Shown here: piece after piece, positions 1-6,462 of the stretch
How the letters are laid out: each line of letters opens with the position of its first letter
How positions within the stretch are numbered: the stretch's first letter is position 1
Origin: Halanaerobium sp.
GTDB taxonomy: Bacteria; Bacillota; Halanaerobiia; Halanaerobiales; Halanaerobiaceae
Reading direction: 5' to 3'
NCBI GenBank assembly: GCA_003070825.1
Contig: QBLP01000103.1
Span: 1-8,619 of the forward strand
DNA length: 8,619 bases
The notes under the pieces: model-generated
What the model saw: only the letters and a program-made list of their open reading frames with translations
Databases searched by the model: none
What the model was told of the DNA's origin: nothing
Position numbers and translations under genes: made by a program

Positions 1-19
1 AGATGTGTATAAGAGACAG
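1..19 (+). other. Nextera mosaic-end adapter at contig edge (artefact)
   Basis: The first 19 bases, AGATGTGTATAAGAGACAG, match the 19-bp Tn5/Nextera mosaic-end sequence used in tagmentation libraries. It is library-derived and should be trimmed; genomic sequence begins at about base 20. It also marks a read or fragment end, so the true upstream neighbour of yraN is not visible. Confidence 0.97.
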
Positions 20-30
20 ATATTCTATTT

Positions 31-37
31 AAGGAGG
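31..37 (+). promoter_or_regulatory. Ribosome binding site of yraN
   Basis: AAGGAGG lies 7 nt before the ATG at 45. An in-frame TTG at 42 would leave only 4 nt, so this site favours the ATG as the start. Confidence 0.8.
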
Positions 38-44
38 TATTTTG

Positions 45-410
45 ATGGCTTTACACAATAAAATCGGAGAAATCGGTGAAGATATTGCAGTAAAATATTT
101 AAGGCAGGAGGGTTATTATATTATTGAAAGGAATTATAGAAATCAGTTTGGAGAAATTGATATTATCGCTGCTAAAAATAATTATACAATTTTTATTGAA
201 GTTAAGAGCCGCAGCTCCGAAAGTTATATTGAGCTGGCCCACTCTCTTTATAATCAACAGATTGCTCACCTCCGTCGAGCGGCAATCTATTATTTTGCTG
301 AAAAAAACATTCATTTAAGTTCAATTCGTTTTGATTTAATTGCTTTAAAAATTGATCCTGCTGCCAGACGTATTGATAAATTAAAGCATTTTAAAAATAT
401 AATAGAATAA
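45..410 (+). CDS. yraN: YraN / UPF0102 family nuclease-fold protein
   Basis: This is a 121-residue protein of the YraN (UPF0102) family, which has a restriction-endonuclease-like fold and no settled physiological role. The N-terminal GEIGED motif (residues 8-13) and YL pair are family hallmarks. The nuclease-type core is visible as FGEIDIIA with D39, followed by IEVKSR with E52 and K54, that is a D...ExK arrangement. R95-F96-D97 is another conserved patch. Length is normal for the family (about 115-130). The ATG at 45 is preferred over the in-frame TTG at 42 because of the AAGGAGG spacing. It is followed 36 bp later by yifB on the same strand, a pairing common in bacteria (yraN - comM/yifB, often with dprA). 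Only 25 genomic bases precede it, so its promoter is not visible. Family assignment is secure; molecular function is not known. Confidence 0.9.
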   Translation: MALHNKIGEIGEDIAVKYLRQEGYYIIERNYRNQFGEIDIIAAKNNYTIFIEVKSRSSESYIELAHSLYNQQIAHLRRAAIYYFAEKNIHLSSIRFDLIALKIDPAARRIDKLKHFKNIIE

Positions 411-446
411 TTTGTAGTTCTGACCCACTTCAGAAAGGAGAATTAA

Positions 447-1973
447 ATGTATTCCTATCTCTATTCAGCAGTAATACATGGAGTAATGGCAGAAATGGTA
501 AAAGTTGAGGTAGATATTTCAAGAGGGCTTCCCGGCTTTAATATTGTTGGGCTGGCGGGAAAAACTGTTCGAGAATCAGCTAAAAGAGTCCGTTCAGCGA
601 TTATCAATTCCGGTTTTGAATGGCCAGTTAAGAAAATAACAGTCAATCTAGCTCCCGGTAATATAAATAAATATGGCTCTCATTTTGACCTGGCAATTGC
701 TGCAGTTCTGCTGGAATGTTCCGGCCAGATTAAAATTAAAAATAAAGAAAATAAATTTTTTGCTGGTGAATTAAATTTAAATGGAAATATTAATCATGTA
801 AAAGGTGTGCTTTCCATGCTGCTTACAGCTGCAGAAAACAATTATTTACAGGCTGTACTGCCAGGCGCAAATCAAAAAGAAGCTGTGCTGGTTAAAAATT
901 TAAACCCCTATCTTCTAAAGCACCTGCATGACCTTAACAATTTAGAAGCTGCAGCAAAAAGAAGTGGATTTAAACCAAAATCAAATAACGATTCTGGGCT
1001 AAATTATCCAGAACTCAGCCAGATCAGGGGTCAGAAAAGTGCCAAAAAAGCTGTGGTCGCAGCTGCTGCTGGAGGCCATAATTTACTTTTGATTGGACCT
1101 CCCGGTTGTGGCAAAACAGTTCTGGCAGAATCTATTGTAAAACTGCTGGCACCACTCAACAAAAAAGAACTGCTGGAAACAGCCTCCATCTACAGCATCA
1201 ACAATAATTTAAATGAACTTAATTTGAAGAAGAAATATCGCCCTTTTGTTGCTCCTCATCATTCTATTACCTCTGCTGGTTTAATTGGAGGAGGTCAGAT
1301 ACCTGTACCTGGAGAAATATCTCTGGCACATAATGGAGTTCTCTTTTTAGACGAGCTGCCGGAATTTAAAAATTCTGTCCTGGCCAACCTGAGAGAACCC
1401 CTGGAAAAAAAGAAAATTAAAATTGTCCGGCAACAGGGAAGTTACTATTTTCCGGCAGATTTTCAGTTTCTGGCGGCAATGAATCCCTGCCCCTGCGGTT
1501 TTGCTGGAGTTAAAGATCGAGACTGTAACTGCTCGGAAAGAGATATTGTCCGCTATCAACAGAAATTATCAGGTCCATTAAAAGATAGGATTGACCTGCA
1601 AATTGAAGTTCTGCCTCTAAAAAAAGATGAAATCTTATATGAAAATTCTGCTGCTGAAGAAATAAATTATCTCAAAAAAATAAAAAAAGCCCGCTCAATG
1701 CAGGCTCAAAGATACCAAGATACTGGAATCAAAAATAATTCAGAGCTGAACTTAGAGGAAATAGAAAAATACTGTCAGCCCAGCAGCAGTGCCAAAAAGG
1801 TTTTGGAGCAGGCCTATGAAAGCCTCAAATTAAGTGTTCGCGGTTATATCCGCCTAATGCGGGTGGCGAGAACTATTGCTGACTTAAATTCAAATCCTCA
1901 AATTACAGAAACCGATCTTATTGAAGCTGTTGATTTTCGCTGGTACGCAGAAAAATCAGAAATGCTTCTTTAG
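447..1973 (+). CDS. yifB: YifB/ComM family Mg-chelatase-like AAA+ ATPase
   Basis: This is a full-length 508-residue member of the YifB/ComM family; family members are usually about 500-510. The N-terminal ChlI-like domain spans roughly residues 20-145 (SRGLPGFNIVGLAGKTVRES). The AAA+ Mg-chelatase domain follows at about 190-390: Walker A GPPGCGKT at 217-224, APHHSITSAGLIGGG at 269-283, Walker B with D302-E303, and R381 in GPLKDRID. The family's cysteine group is intact (C348, C350, C360, C362). The C-terminal Mg_chelatase_C domain spans about 405-500. In Vibrio and other naturally transformable bacteria ComM is a hexameric helicase that promotes branch migration during integration of incoming DNA. 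Whether this host is transformable cannot be seen here. The RBS AAAGGAG (434-440) sits 6 nt before the ATG. The last 18 bases overlap the 3' end of the opposing queT gene. Confidence 0.95.
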   Translation: MYSYLYSAVIHGVMAEMVKVEVDISRGLPGFNIVGLAGKTVRESAKRVRSAIINSGFEWPVKKITVNLAPGNINKYGSHFDLAIAAVLLECSGQIKIKNKENKFFAGELNLNGNINHVKGVLSMLLTAAENNYLQAVLPGANQKEAVLVKNLNPYLLKHLHDLNNLEAAAKRSGFKPKSNNDSGLNYPELSQIRGQKSAKKAVVAAAAGGHNLLLIGPPGCGKTVLAESIVKLLAPLNKKELLETASIYSINNNLNELNLKKKYRPFVAPHHSITSAGLIGGGQIPVPGEISLAHNGVLFLDELPEFKNSVLANLREPLEKKKIKIVRQQGSYYFPADFQFLAAMNPCPCGFAGVKDRDCNCSERDIVRYQQKLSGPLKDRIDLQIEVLPLKKDEILYENSAAEEINYLKKIKKARSMQAQRYQDTGIKNNSELNLEEIEKYCQPSSSAKKVLEQAYESLKLSVRGYIRLMRVARTIADLNSNPQITETDLIEAVDFRWYAEKSEMLL

Positions 1974-2402
1974 ATATTTAATTAGTGGTACTCCAAGAAT
2001 TAAAACAACAGCTGCCTCACTTAGACCAATCTGGATTACATTTAACCAGTAAGGGAGGTCAAATAAAATATGCAGATAAATACTGATTAAAAATGCATTA
2101 AATAAAATTGGACTTAAATAAGCGAAAATATTATCTCTGTTTTTATAGGTCACATAAGCAGCCAGTAGAGTAACCAGACTTCCTCCAATAATATCAATTA
2201 AACCAAGGCCTCCAATCACATTGGCCAGCAGTACTCCTAAAAATAGGGCCGGAACTGCTTCTGGAAATAAAATTGGCAGAACTGTTAAAGCTTCAGCTGC
2301 TCTAAATTGAATTGGTCCAAAACTTACTGGAGCCAAAAAATATGTAATCACAACATATAAGGCAGTAATCGCTGCTCCACGAGCTAATCTTTTTGTATTC
2401 AT
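1956..2402 (-). CDS. queT: QueT family queuosine-precursor transporter (ECF S-component)
   Basis: This is a 148-residue, very hydrophobic membrane protein with about five to six predicted transmembrane segments and a basic C-terminus (IKYLKKHF). The signature FGPIQFRAAEAL (residues 28-39), followed by PILFPEAVPALFLG and a Gly-rich GGLGLIDIIGGSL stretch, is typical of the QueT family. In that family such proteins act as substrate-binding S-components of energy-coupling-factor importers and bring in precursors of the tRNA modification queuosine. The ATPase and T-component partners are not in this window and would have to be shared ones encoded elsewhere. RBS AAGGAG lies 7 nt before the ATG. It follows rnhB on the same strand after 74 bp. 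The stop codon lies inside the opposing yifB gene, so the two genes overlap tail to tail. Substrate (preQ0, preQ1 or queuine) cannot be told from sequence. Confidence 0.88.
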   Translation of the reverse strand: MNTKRLARGAAITALYVVITYFLAPVSFGPIQFRAAEALTVLPILFPEAVPALFLGVLLANVIGGLGLIDIIGGSLVTLLAAYVTYKNRDNIFAYLSPILFNAFLISIYLHILFDLPYWLNVIQIGLSEAAVVLILGVPLIKYLKKHF

Positions 2403-2425
2403 TTTCTTATCTCCTTTCTTAAGAG

Positions 2426-2455
2426 CTTATATTTTTAAATTTTAATAAATAACAA
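2426..2455 (-). promoter_or_regulatory. Possible sigma-A-type promoter before queT
   Basis: On the minus strand TTGTTA (2455-2450) and TATAAG (2431-2426) are separated by 18 bp, lying upstream of the queT ribosome binding site. They match the -35 and -10 consensus at 4/6 and 5/6. The stretch is extremely AT-rich, so chance matches are likely. It would allow queT to be expressed apart from rbgA-rnhB. Confidence 0.28.
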
Positions 2456-2476
2456 AGTTATTAAACTCAGTTAAAT

Positions 2477-3289
2477 TTACTCTGGAACTCTCCCAAATGA
2501 TTTGCGGTGGATCGGAGAAGAGCCATATTTTTCTAAAGCAGCTATATGTTCAGCAGTACCATAGCCCTTGTTGGACTTAAAGTTGTACTGAGGAAATTTC
2601 TCTGCATATTCAAAAATAATATTATCCCTGGTAACTTTAGCGATAATTGAAGCAGCAGCAATTGCATTTACATCTGCATCTCCATCAATTATAGATTTTT
2701 GAGCTACAGTCAGCTCAGGTATAACTGCATTGCCGTCAACTAATAAAATATCAGGGTTTGCAGCTAACTGCGGCAGTAAATCCTTAACTGCCCTCTTCAT
2801 AGCAACAAAGGTAGCTTCACGAATATTGTATTTGTCAATTTCGCTGCTTGTTGCTTTACCGATACCCACTTTTGCCCTGGCTTTAATTTTTGAAAATAGA
2901 GTTTCTCTTTTCTTTTTTGATAATTTTTTGGAATCATCAAGTTCATAAATTTTAGCCTCTGGGTCAAGGACTACTGCGGCAGCTACTACAGGCCCTGCCA
3001 GAGGTCCACGTCCGGCTTCATCCAGCCCAACAATAATCTGATGGCCCTGAGTTCTAAGCTCTGCTTCCACAGTATTCATCCGCTCCCACTTAGCTTCTAT
3101 TTGCTGCTGCCGCTTAATTTTGCGCTGCAGTCTGACAGCAACTTTTTGAACTCCTTTGCGGGAATCCTGGTTTAAATTTTTAATTATCTCAGGTAAATTT
3201 TTATCTATTTTCAGCTCGGCAGCAAAGTTTTTAACCTCTTTAACTGTCAGCTGACTGAACTCGGGTAGATCTAAATTATCATCTTTCAT
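2477..3289 (-). CDS. rnhB: Ribonuclease HII
   Basis: This is RNase HII, which cuts the RNA strand of RNA/DNA hybrids and removes single misincorporated ribonucleotides from DNA. The protein has 270 residues with an N-terminal extension of about 80 residues ahead of the catalytic domain, as in Bacillus subtilis RnhB. This extension is basic and probably helical (RLQRKIKRQQQIEAKWERM, about 53-71). The catalytic DEDD set is intact: D90 and E91 in GLDEAGRGPLAGPV, D185 in LLVDG, and D222 in KVTRD. The GRG motif (93-95), DDSKKLSKKKRE (118-128) and the conserved tyrosine Y243 in KGYGT are present. The end HRKSFGRVPE is normal. The start overlaps the end of rbgA by 11 bp, so the two are probably translationally coupled. 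RBS AAAGGAAG precedes the ATG by 9 nt. Confidence 0.97.
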   Translation of the reverse strand: MKDDNLDLPEFSQLTVKEVKNFAAELKIDKNLPEIIKNLNQDSRKGVQKVAVRLQRKIKRQQQIEAKWERMNTVEAELRTQGHQIIVGLDEAGRGPLAGPVVAAAVVLDPEAKIYELDDSKKLSKKKRETLFSKIKARAKVGIGKATSSEIDKYNIREATFVAMKRAVKDLLPQLAANPDILLVDGNAVIPELTVAQKSIIDGDADVNAIAAASIIAKVTRDNIIFEYAEKFPQYNFKSNKGYGTAEHIAALEKYGSSPIHRKSFGRVPE

Positions 3290-4163
3290 TCTGATCAGCT
3301 TCCTTTAAATTTTTTACTTCTGCTGGTTTTTCTAAAGTTATCTGACCTAACCTGCCATCTCTAAAATCATTGATTACTATTCCAGCTGCTCGGTTGCGGT
3401 CAACCTTACCACCGGTCATTAAACAGCCCCTTTTGCGGGCTATATCGGCCAGCACATCGTAGGGATGGGCTTCTAAATAGTCAAGGCTGTAAGCATCTAT
3501 TAAGATTTCCTCATTGATCTCCTTAATAAATTTAATCAATTTGTAAGCTGCCAGCTCAGAATCAAAAATATCATTGTCCACAGCCCCGGTTAGAGCTAAC
3601 TTATATGCCTTATCTTCATCACTAAATTTTGGCCATAAGATTCCAGGTGTATCAAGAAGACGCACCTTTTTACTAACATTAACCCACTGCCTGCCTCGAG
3701 TGACTCCAGGTTTATTACCAATTGTTGTAATATTAGAACCAGCTAAAAGATTAATTAAAGCTGATTTTCCAACATTGGGAATTCCAATAATCATTGCCCG
3801 CAGTCTCCGAGGGTTTCTTCCCTTTTTTGAAAGTTTGGCAGCGATTTTGTCATAGGTATTATTTAAAATACTCTTTAATTCACTGACACCCTCTCCAGTT
3901 AGAGAATTTAATAAAACTGCTTCCTCAGCTGTCTTATCCCGAAAATAGTCAATCCACTTTTGATTATATTCTGGATCAGCAAGATCCTTTTTATTTAAAA
4001 CAGTTACCTTGGCCTGTTTATCTATTAATTTCCTCAGGTCAGGATTCTGACTGCTTAAGGGAACTCGAGCATCAGCTACCTCAATAACAATGTCAACCAA
4101 CTTTAAATCTTCTTTTAATATTCTCTTTGCTTTGGCCATATGGCCGGGATACCACTGTATCAT
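3279..4163 (-). CDS. rbgA: Ribosome biogenesis GTPase RbgA (YlqF)
   Basis: This is a circularly permuted GTPase required for a late step of 50S subunit assembly in Bacillota. The permuted motif order is plain: G4 NKKD (57-60) comes first, then G1 GIPNVGKS (127-134), G2 T155 within KPGVTRG, and G3 DTPG (171-174). The opening IQWYPGHMAKAKR is the family's N-terminal signature. The C-terminal part (about 195-290) corresponds to the RNA-binding domain. At 294 residues it is close to the usual 280-290. RBS AAGGAG is 8 nt before the ATG. It is separated from rplS by 95 bp holding a terminator hairpin, and overlaps rnhB by 11 bp downstream. I see no convincing promoter in the 55 bp between terminator and start, so expression may rely on readthrough or on a weak promoter I cannot recognise. 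Confidence 0.97.
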   Translation of the reverse strand: MIQWYPGHMAKAKRILKEDLKLVDIVIEVADARVPLSSQNPDLRKLIDKQAKVTVLNKKDLADPEYNQKWIDYFRDKTAEEAVLLNSLTGEGVSELKSILNNTYDKIAAKLSKKGRNPRRLRAMIIGIPNVGKSALINLLAGSNITTIGNKPGVTRGRQWVNVSKKVRLLDTPGILWPKFSDEDKAYKLALTGAVDNDIFDSELAAYKLIKFIKEINEEILIDAYSLDYLEAHPYDVLADIARKRGCLMTGGKVDRNRAAGIVINDFRDGRLGQITLEKPAEVKNLKEADQNER

Positions 4164-4218
4164 AATTAAAACTCCTTAAAACTTTTTCTGAAACTAATTT
4201 TTAAGCCATTTAATATTG

Positions 4219-4245
4219 AAAAAAGGTGGAGAAAGCCCCCACCTT
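4219..4245 (-). terminator. Rho-independent terminator after rplS
   Basis: Read on the minus strand, the arms AAGGTGG and CCACCTT form a 7-bp stem around a 9-nt loop (GGGCTTTCT), followed by an uninterrupted run of six T. It starts 13 bp past the rplS stop codon. It should end, or partly end, transcripts from the ylxM-to-rplS block before rbgA. Confidence 0.85.
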
Positions 4246-4258
4246 AAAATCAAAATAA

Positions 4259-4612
4259 TTATTTTCTTTCTTCTCTTTTTTCTTTAATTCTAGAAGCCTT
4301 ACCTCTTCTATCCCGTAGATAGTAAAGACGAGATCTTCTAACATCACCACGGCGTACTACTGTAATTGTATCTAGTTTAGAAGTATGTAGTGGGAAAGTT
4401 CTTTCCACTCCTACACCGTGAGCAACCTTACGAATAGTGAAAGTCTCACTCAGACCACCACCATTTCTTCTGATTACAACACCTCTAAATGGCTGAAGTC
4501 TTTCTTTGCCACCTTCAGAGATTAATACTTTTAGATCTAATGTATCTCCAACAGCAAATTCGGGGATATCATCACGAATTTGTTCTTTTTCTATTTCATT
4601 GATAATGTTCAT
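4259..4612 (-). CDS. rplS: 50S ribosomal protein L19
   Basis: This is ribosomal protein L19, a component of the large subunit located at the 30S-50S interface. It has 117 residues, the normal size. Typical L19 stretches are PEFAVGDTLDLKV (17-29), RLQPFRGVVIRRNGGG (38-53), FTIRKVAHGVGVERTFPLH (58-76) and the basic RGDVRRSRLYYLRDRRGKA (88-106). The C-terminus is strongly basic. A good RBS, AGGAGG, is 7 nt before the ATG. The 31-bp gap to the upstream methyltransferase gene is too short for a separate L19 leader RNA. The gene is the last before the terminator at 4219-4245, so it likely closes the main transcript of this block. Confidence 0.98.
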   Translation of the reverse strand: MNIINEIEKEQIRDDIPEFAVGDTLDLKVLISEGGKERLQPFRGVVIRRNGGGLSETFTIRKVAHGVGVERTFPLHTSKLDTITVVRRGDVRRSRLYYLRDRRGKASRIKEKREERK

Positions 4613-4643
4613 CTATAAACCTCCTCTCAAAAAATAATTAAAT

Positions 4644-5228
4644 TTATGCCTCCCACCAGGGATCAGATAACAGACGATCCATTATGATTGAAGCAGCACT
4701 TCTAACTGACAGATGATTAAAATCTCCCCTACCCCAAATAGGATAGAGTATATAATCACAGTCAGCAACCATTTCCTTAGTTAATCCATAACCAGTTCCA
4801 TAAATAATCAAAAAGGGACGATCAACCTGCTGTAATTCACTGCGCATATCTTTATAGGAAATTGTATTTGGATATTCACGAGCATCAGTAGCAATCAGTA
4901 GAGGTTCCTGACCTGTTTCCTCTCTAATTTCTTCCTTTACTTCTTCAAGTTCAGAAGCAATCTCGAGAACAGAAAAAGCCTGGTGGCGGTTATATACATA
5001 ATCAGCACCCCGACCTCCGGTCCAGTAGTCTCTTACTCGTTCTACCAGTTCCTGCTGTGATTTTAGATTATTGATAATATAGTATTTATTAATATCATAA
5101 GTTTTCGCAGCTCTTGATATATCATGTAGATCATAATTTGTTACAGTTGTTGTTATAACTTCACCCAGTTTATTATAAATAGGGTTATGGACTAAGCCAA
5201 GATAAACATCTGCCTCAATTTTACTCAT
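4644..5228 (-). CDS. SPOUT-type RNA methyltransferase (TM1570-like)
   Basis: This is a 194-residue protein that I assign to the SAM-dependent RNA methyltransferase family typified by Thermotoga TM1570 (Pfam Methyltrn_RNA_4). It starts with ADVYLGLVHNPIYNKLGEVI (6-25). It ends in what looks like a SPOUT trefoil-knot SAM site: IIYGTGYGLT (141-150), then LYPIWGRGDFNHLSVRSAAS (161-180) with the conserved N171-H172-L173-S174-V175-R176. The target RNA base is unknown. The family is recurrently placed between trmD and rplS, as here, suggesting a tRNA or rRNA role. I start at the ATG at 5228 because AAAGGG (5242-5237) lies 8 nt upstream. The in-frame GTG at 5237 overlaps that site and would add three residues. 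With the ATG, the start overlaps the trmD stop by 8 bp, indicating translational coupling. Confidence 0.88.
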   Translation of the reverse strand: MSKIEADVYLGLVHNPIYNKLGEVITTTVTNYDLHDISRAAKTYDINKYYIINNLKSQQELVERVRDYWTGGRGADYVYNRHQAFSVLEIASELEEVKEEIREETGQEPLLIATDAREYPNTISYKDMRSELQQVDRPFLIIYGTGYGLTKEMVADCDYILYPIWGRGDFNHLSVRSAASIIMDRLLSDPWWEA

Positions 5229-5973
5229 CAACTTCACCCTTTAGTTCCAGCTTAATTTCTTTAAGTAATTTTTTTTCTAAATCGCTAAGATTTCTAGCTT
5301 CCAGTAAGTCTTTTCTTCTTAAAAGAGTTCTTTTTAAAGACTCTTTTTTTCGCCAGCGCTCGATTAACTGATGATTACCACTGAGCAGCACATCGGGAAC
5401 CTTAAGGCCATTAATCTCTCGAGGTCTGGTATAATGAGGATGTTCTAAAAGTCCATTATAAAATGAATCCTTTTTAGAAGAATCTTCATCTCCCAGAACT
5501 CCACTTAAGAGTCTGGAGATTGAGTCAACAAGCACCATTGCCGGCAGTTCTCCCCCGGTAAGCACATAGTCACCGATAGAGATTTCCTGATCGACAATTG
5601 TTTCTCTGACCCGCTCATCCACACCTTCATAACGGCCGCAAATTATCGTTAAACCTTCTTCCTGACTCAGATCCTTTACTAAATCCTGAGTCAATTCCTG
5701 ACCCTGAGGACTCATTAGAATAGTCGTTGATTTATGTCTCCTTTTATTTTGAGTATCCCGCCAGGCTTTAAAGATTGGTTCTGCCTTCATCACCATACCA
5801 GCACCTCCACCATAGGGTGGCTCATCTGTTGTATGATGTTTATCTTCAGCAAAATCACGGATATTTACTGTTTTAATATCTATCAAGTCTTTTTCTCTGG
5901 CTCTTTTTAAAATACTCTCACTAAAAGGTCCCGTAAACATTTCGGGAAAAAGGGTTAAAATATCAAAAAACAT
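5221..5973 (-). CDS. trmD: tRNA (guanine-N1)-methyltransferase TrmD
   Basis: TrmD methylates G37 of tRNAs using S-adenosylmethionine, preventing +1 frameshifting. It is a SPOUT-class homodimer. The 250-residue protein is full-length and carries all the landmarks: FDILTLFPEMF at the start, PYGGGAGMVMKAEPIF (53-68), MSPQGQ (87-92), ICGRYEGVDERV (111-122) and the knot ISIGDYVLTGGELPAM (131-146). The catalytic pair R154 and D169 falls at the same numbers as in E. coli TrmD, the latter in the DSF motif. LLEHPHYTRP and VPDVLLSGNHQLIERWR follow as expected. The C-terminus is lysine- and glutamate-rich. RBS AGGAG sits upstream of the ATG, overlapping the end of rimM (11-bp gap). The stop overlaps the following methyltransferase start. 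Confidence 0.98.
   Translation of the reverse strand: MFFDILTLFPEMFTGPFSESILKRAREKDLIDIKTVNIRDFAEDKHHTTDEPPYGGGAGMVMKAEPIFKAWRDTQNKRRHKSTTILMSPQGQELTQDLVKDLSQEEGLTIICGRYEGVDERVRETIVDQEISIGDYVLTGGELPAMVLVDSISRLLSGVLGDEDSSKKDSFYNGLLEHPHYTRPREINGLKVPDVLLSGNHQLIERWRKKESLKRTLLRRKDLLEARNLSDLEKKLLKEIKLELKGEVDE
5237..5242 (-). promoter_or_regulatory. Ribosome binding site deciding the methyltransferase start
   Basis: AAAGGG within the last codons of trmD lies 8 nt before the ATG at 5228. Its final G is also the first base of the alternative GTG (5237-5235), which therefore has no usable spacing. This supports the ATG start. Confidence 0.65.
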
Positions 5974-5984
5974 AAATTCAGCTC

Positions 5985-6443
5985 CTAAAGATCTAAGATC
6001 CCTGGAATAGGATCAACAATAATTTTTTTATTCTCAAGGTCAATTTCTAAAATCATTTCACGACTGGCAGGCAGCATATATTCTTTATCCTGGCCTTTGA
6101 CCAGGAAAATATCTGTGCCTGAAGTGTCAATAACATCTATTAATTTTCCCAGATATTTGTCAGATTCAAGATAGACATCACAGTCTATTAAATCATCGAC
6201 ATAAAAGTTATCTTCTGGAAGTAAATATTTTTCAGACTCATCAATTAAGACCTGATAATTTTTAAGTTTTTCTGCTTCATTAATTGAATTAATGTCAAAA
6301 AACTTGATTACTACAAATTGTTTGTGAAAACGGATATACTCTATTTCCAGTTCTTTAAGCTCATCTCCTCTTTTAAGATAAACAGTATCTAAATCAAAGA
6401 ATCGCTCTGGAATATCGGTGGTTGCTTTGACACGAACCTCACC
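5985..6443 (-). CDS. rimM: Ribosome maturation factor RimM, N-terminus lost (partial)
   Basis: RimM binds S19 and helps mature the 30S head around 16S rRNA. The 152 genuine residues start at GEVRVKATTDIPERF, normally found some 15-20 residues into the protein, and run to the native C-terminus IPGILDL. The N-terminal RimM barrel is thus missing its first strand (the usual KI.x.HGIR segment). The C-terminal PRC barrel (from about YVDDLIDCDVYLES, with YMLPASREMI) is complete. Upstream of base 6443 the reading frame stays open through the adapter at 6444-6462, giving a false GTG start and the residues MYKRQ, which must not be annotated. The gene is probably intact in the organism; the truncation is an assembly artefact. 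Its 3' end is 11 bp from trmD. Confidence 0.93.
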   Translation of the reverse strand, partial: GEVRVKATTDIPERFFDLDTVYLKRGDELKELEIEYIRFHKQFVVIKFFDINSINEAEKLKNYQVLIDESEKYLLPEDNFYVDDLIDCDVYLESDKYLGKLIDVIDTSGTDIFLVKGQDKEYMLPASREMILEIDLENKKIIVDPIPGILDL

Positions 6444-6462
6444 CTGTCTCTTATACACATCT
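6444..6462 (-). other. Internal Nextera mosaic-end adapter (assembly chimera junction)
   Basis: The plus strand reads CTGTCTCTTATACACATCT, the exact reverse complement of the 19-bp sequence found at bases 1-19. It separates a khpA 5' fragment from a rimM 3' fragment, neither of which continues across it. Read on the minus strand it gives the well-known adapter peptides MYKRQ (in the rimM frame) and MCIRD (in the khpA frame). Confidence 0.98.

Noticed and set aside
418..435. Small hairpin TTCTGA/TCAGAA just before the yifB RBS
   Set aside because: A 6-bp stem without a T-run. It barely touches the AAAGGAG site and could easily arise by chance.
2448..2462. Terminator after rnhB formed by AATAAC/GTTATT
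   Set aside because: It is a 6-bp stem with only one G-C pair and a 3-nt loop, and no T-run follows, so it is too weak to call.
2403..2476. preQ1 riboswitch in the queT leader
   Set aside because: The leader is almost all A and T, with none of the C-rich loop and A-rich tail pattern of preQ1 aptamers that I could recognise.
6444..6458. A GTG start giving a RimM protein that begins MYKRQ
   Set aside because: These codons are adapter sequence. The true rimM start is missing from the assembly.
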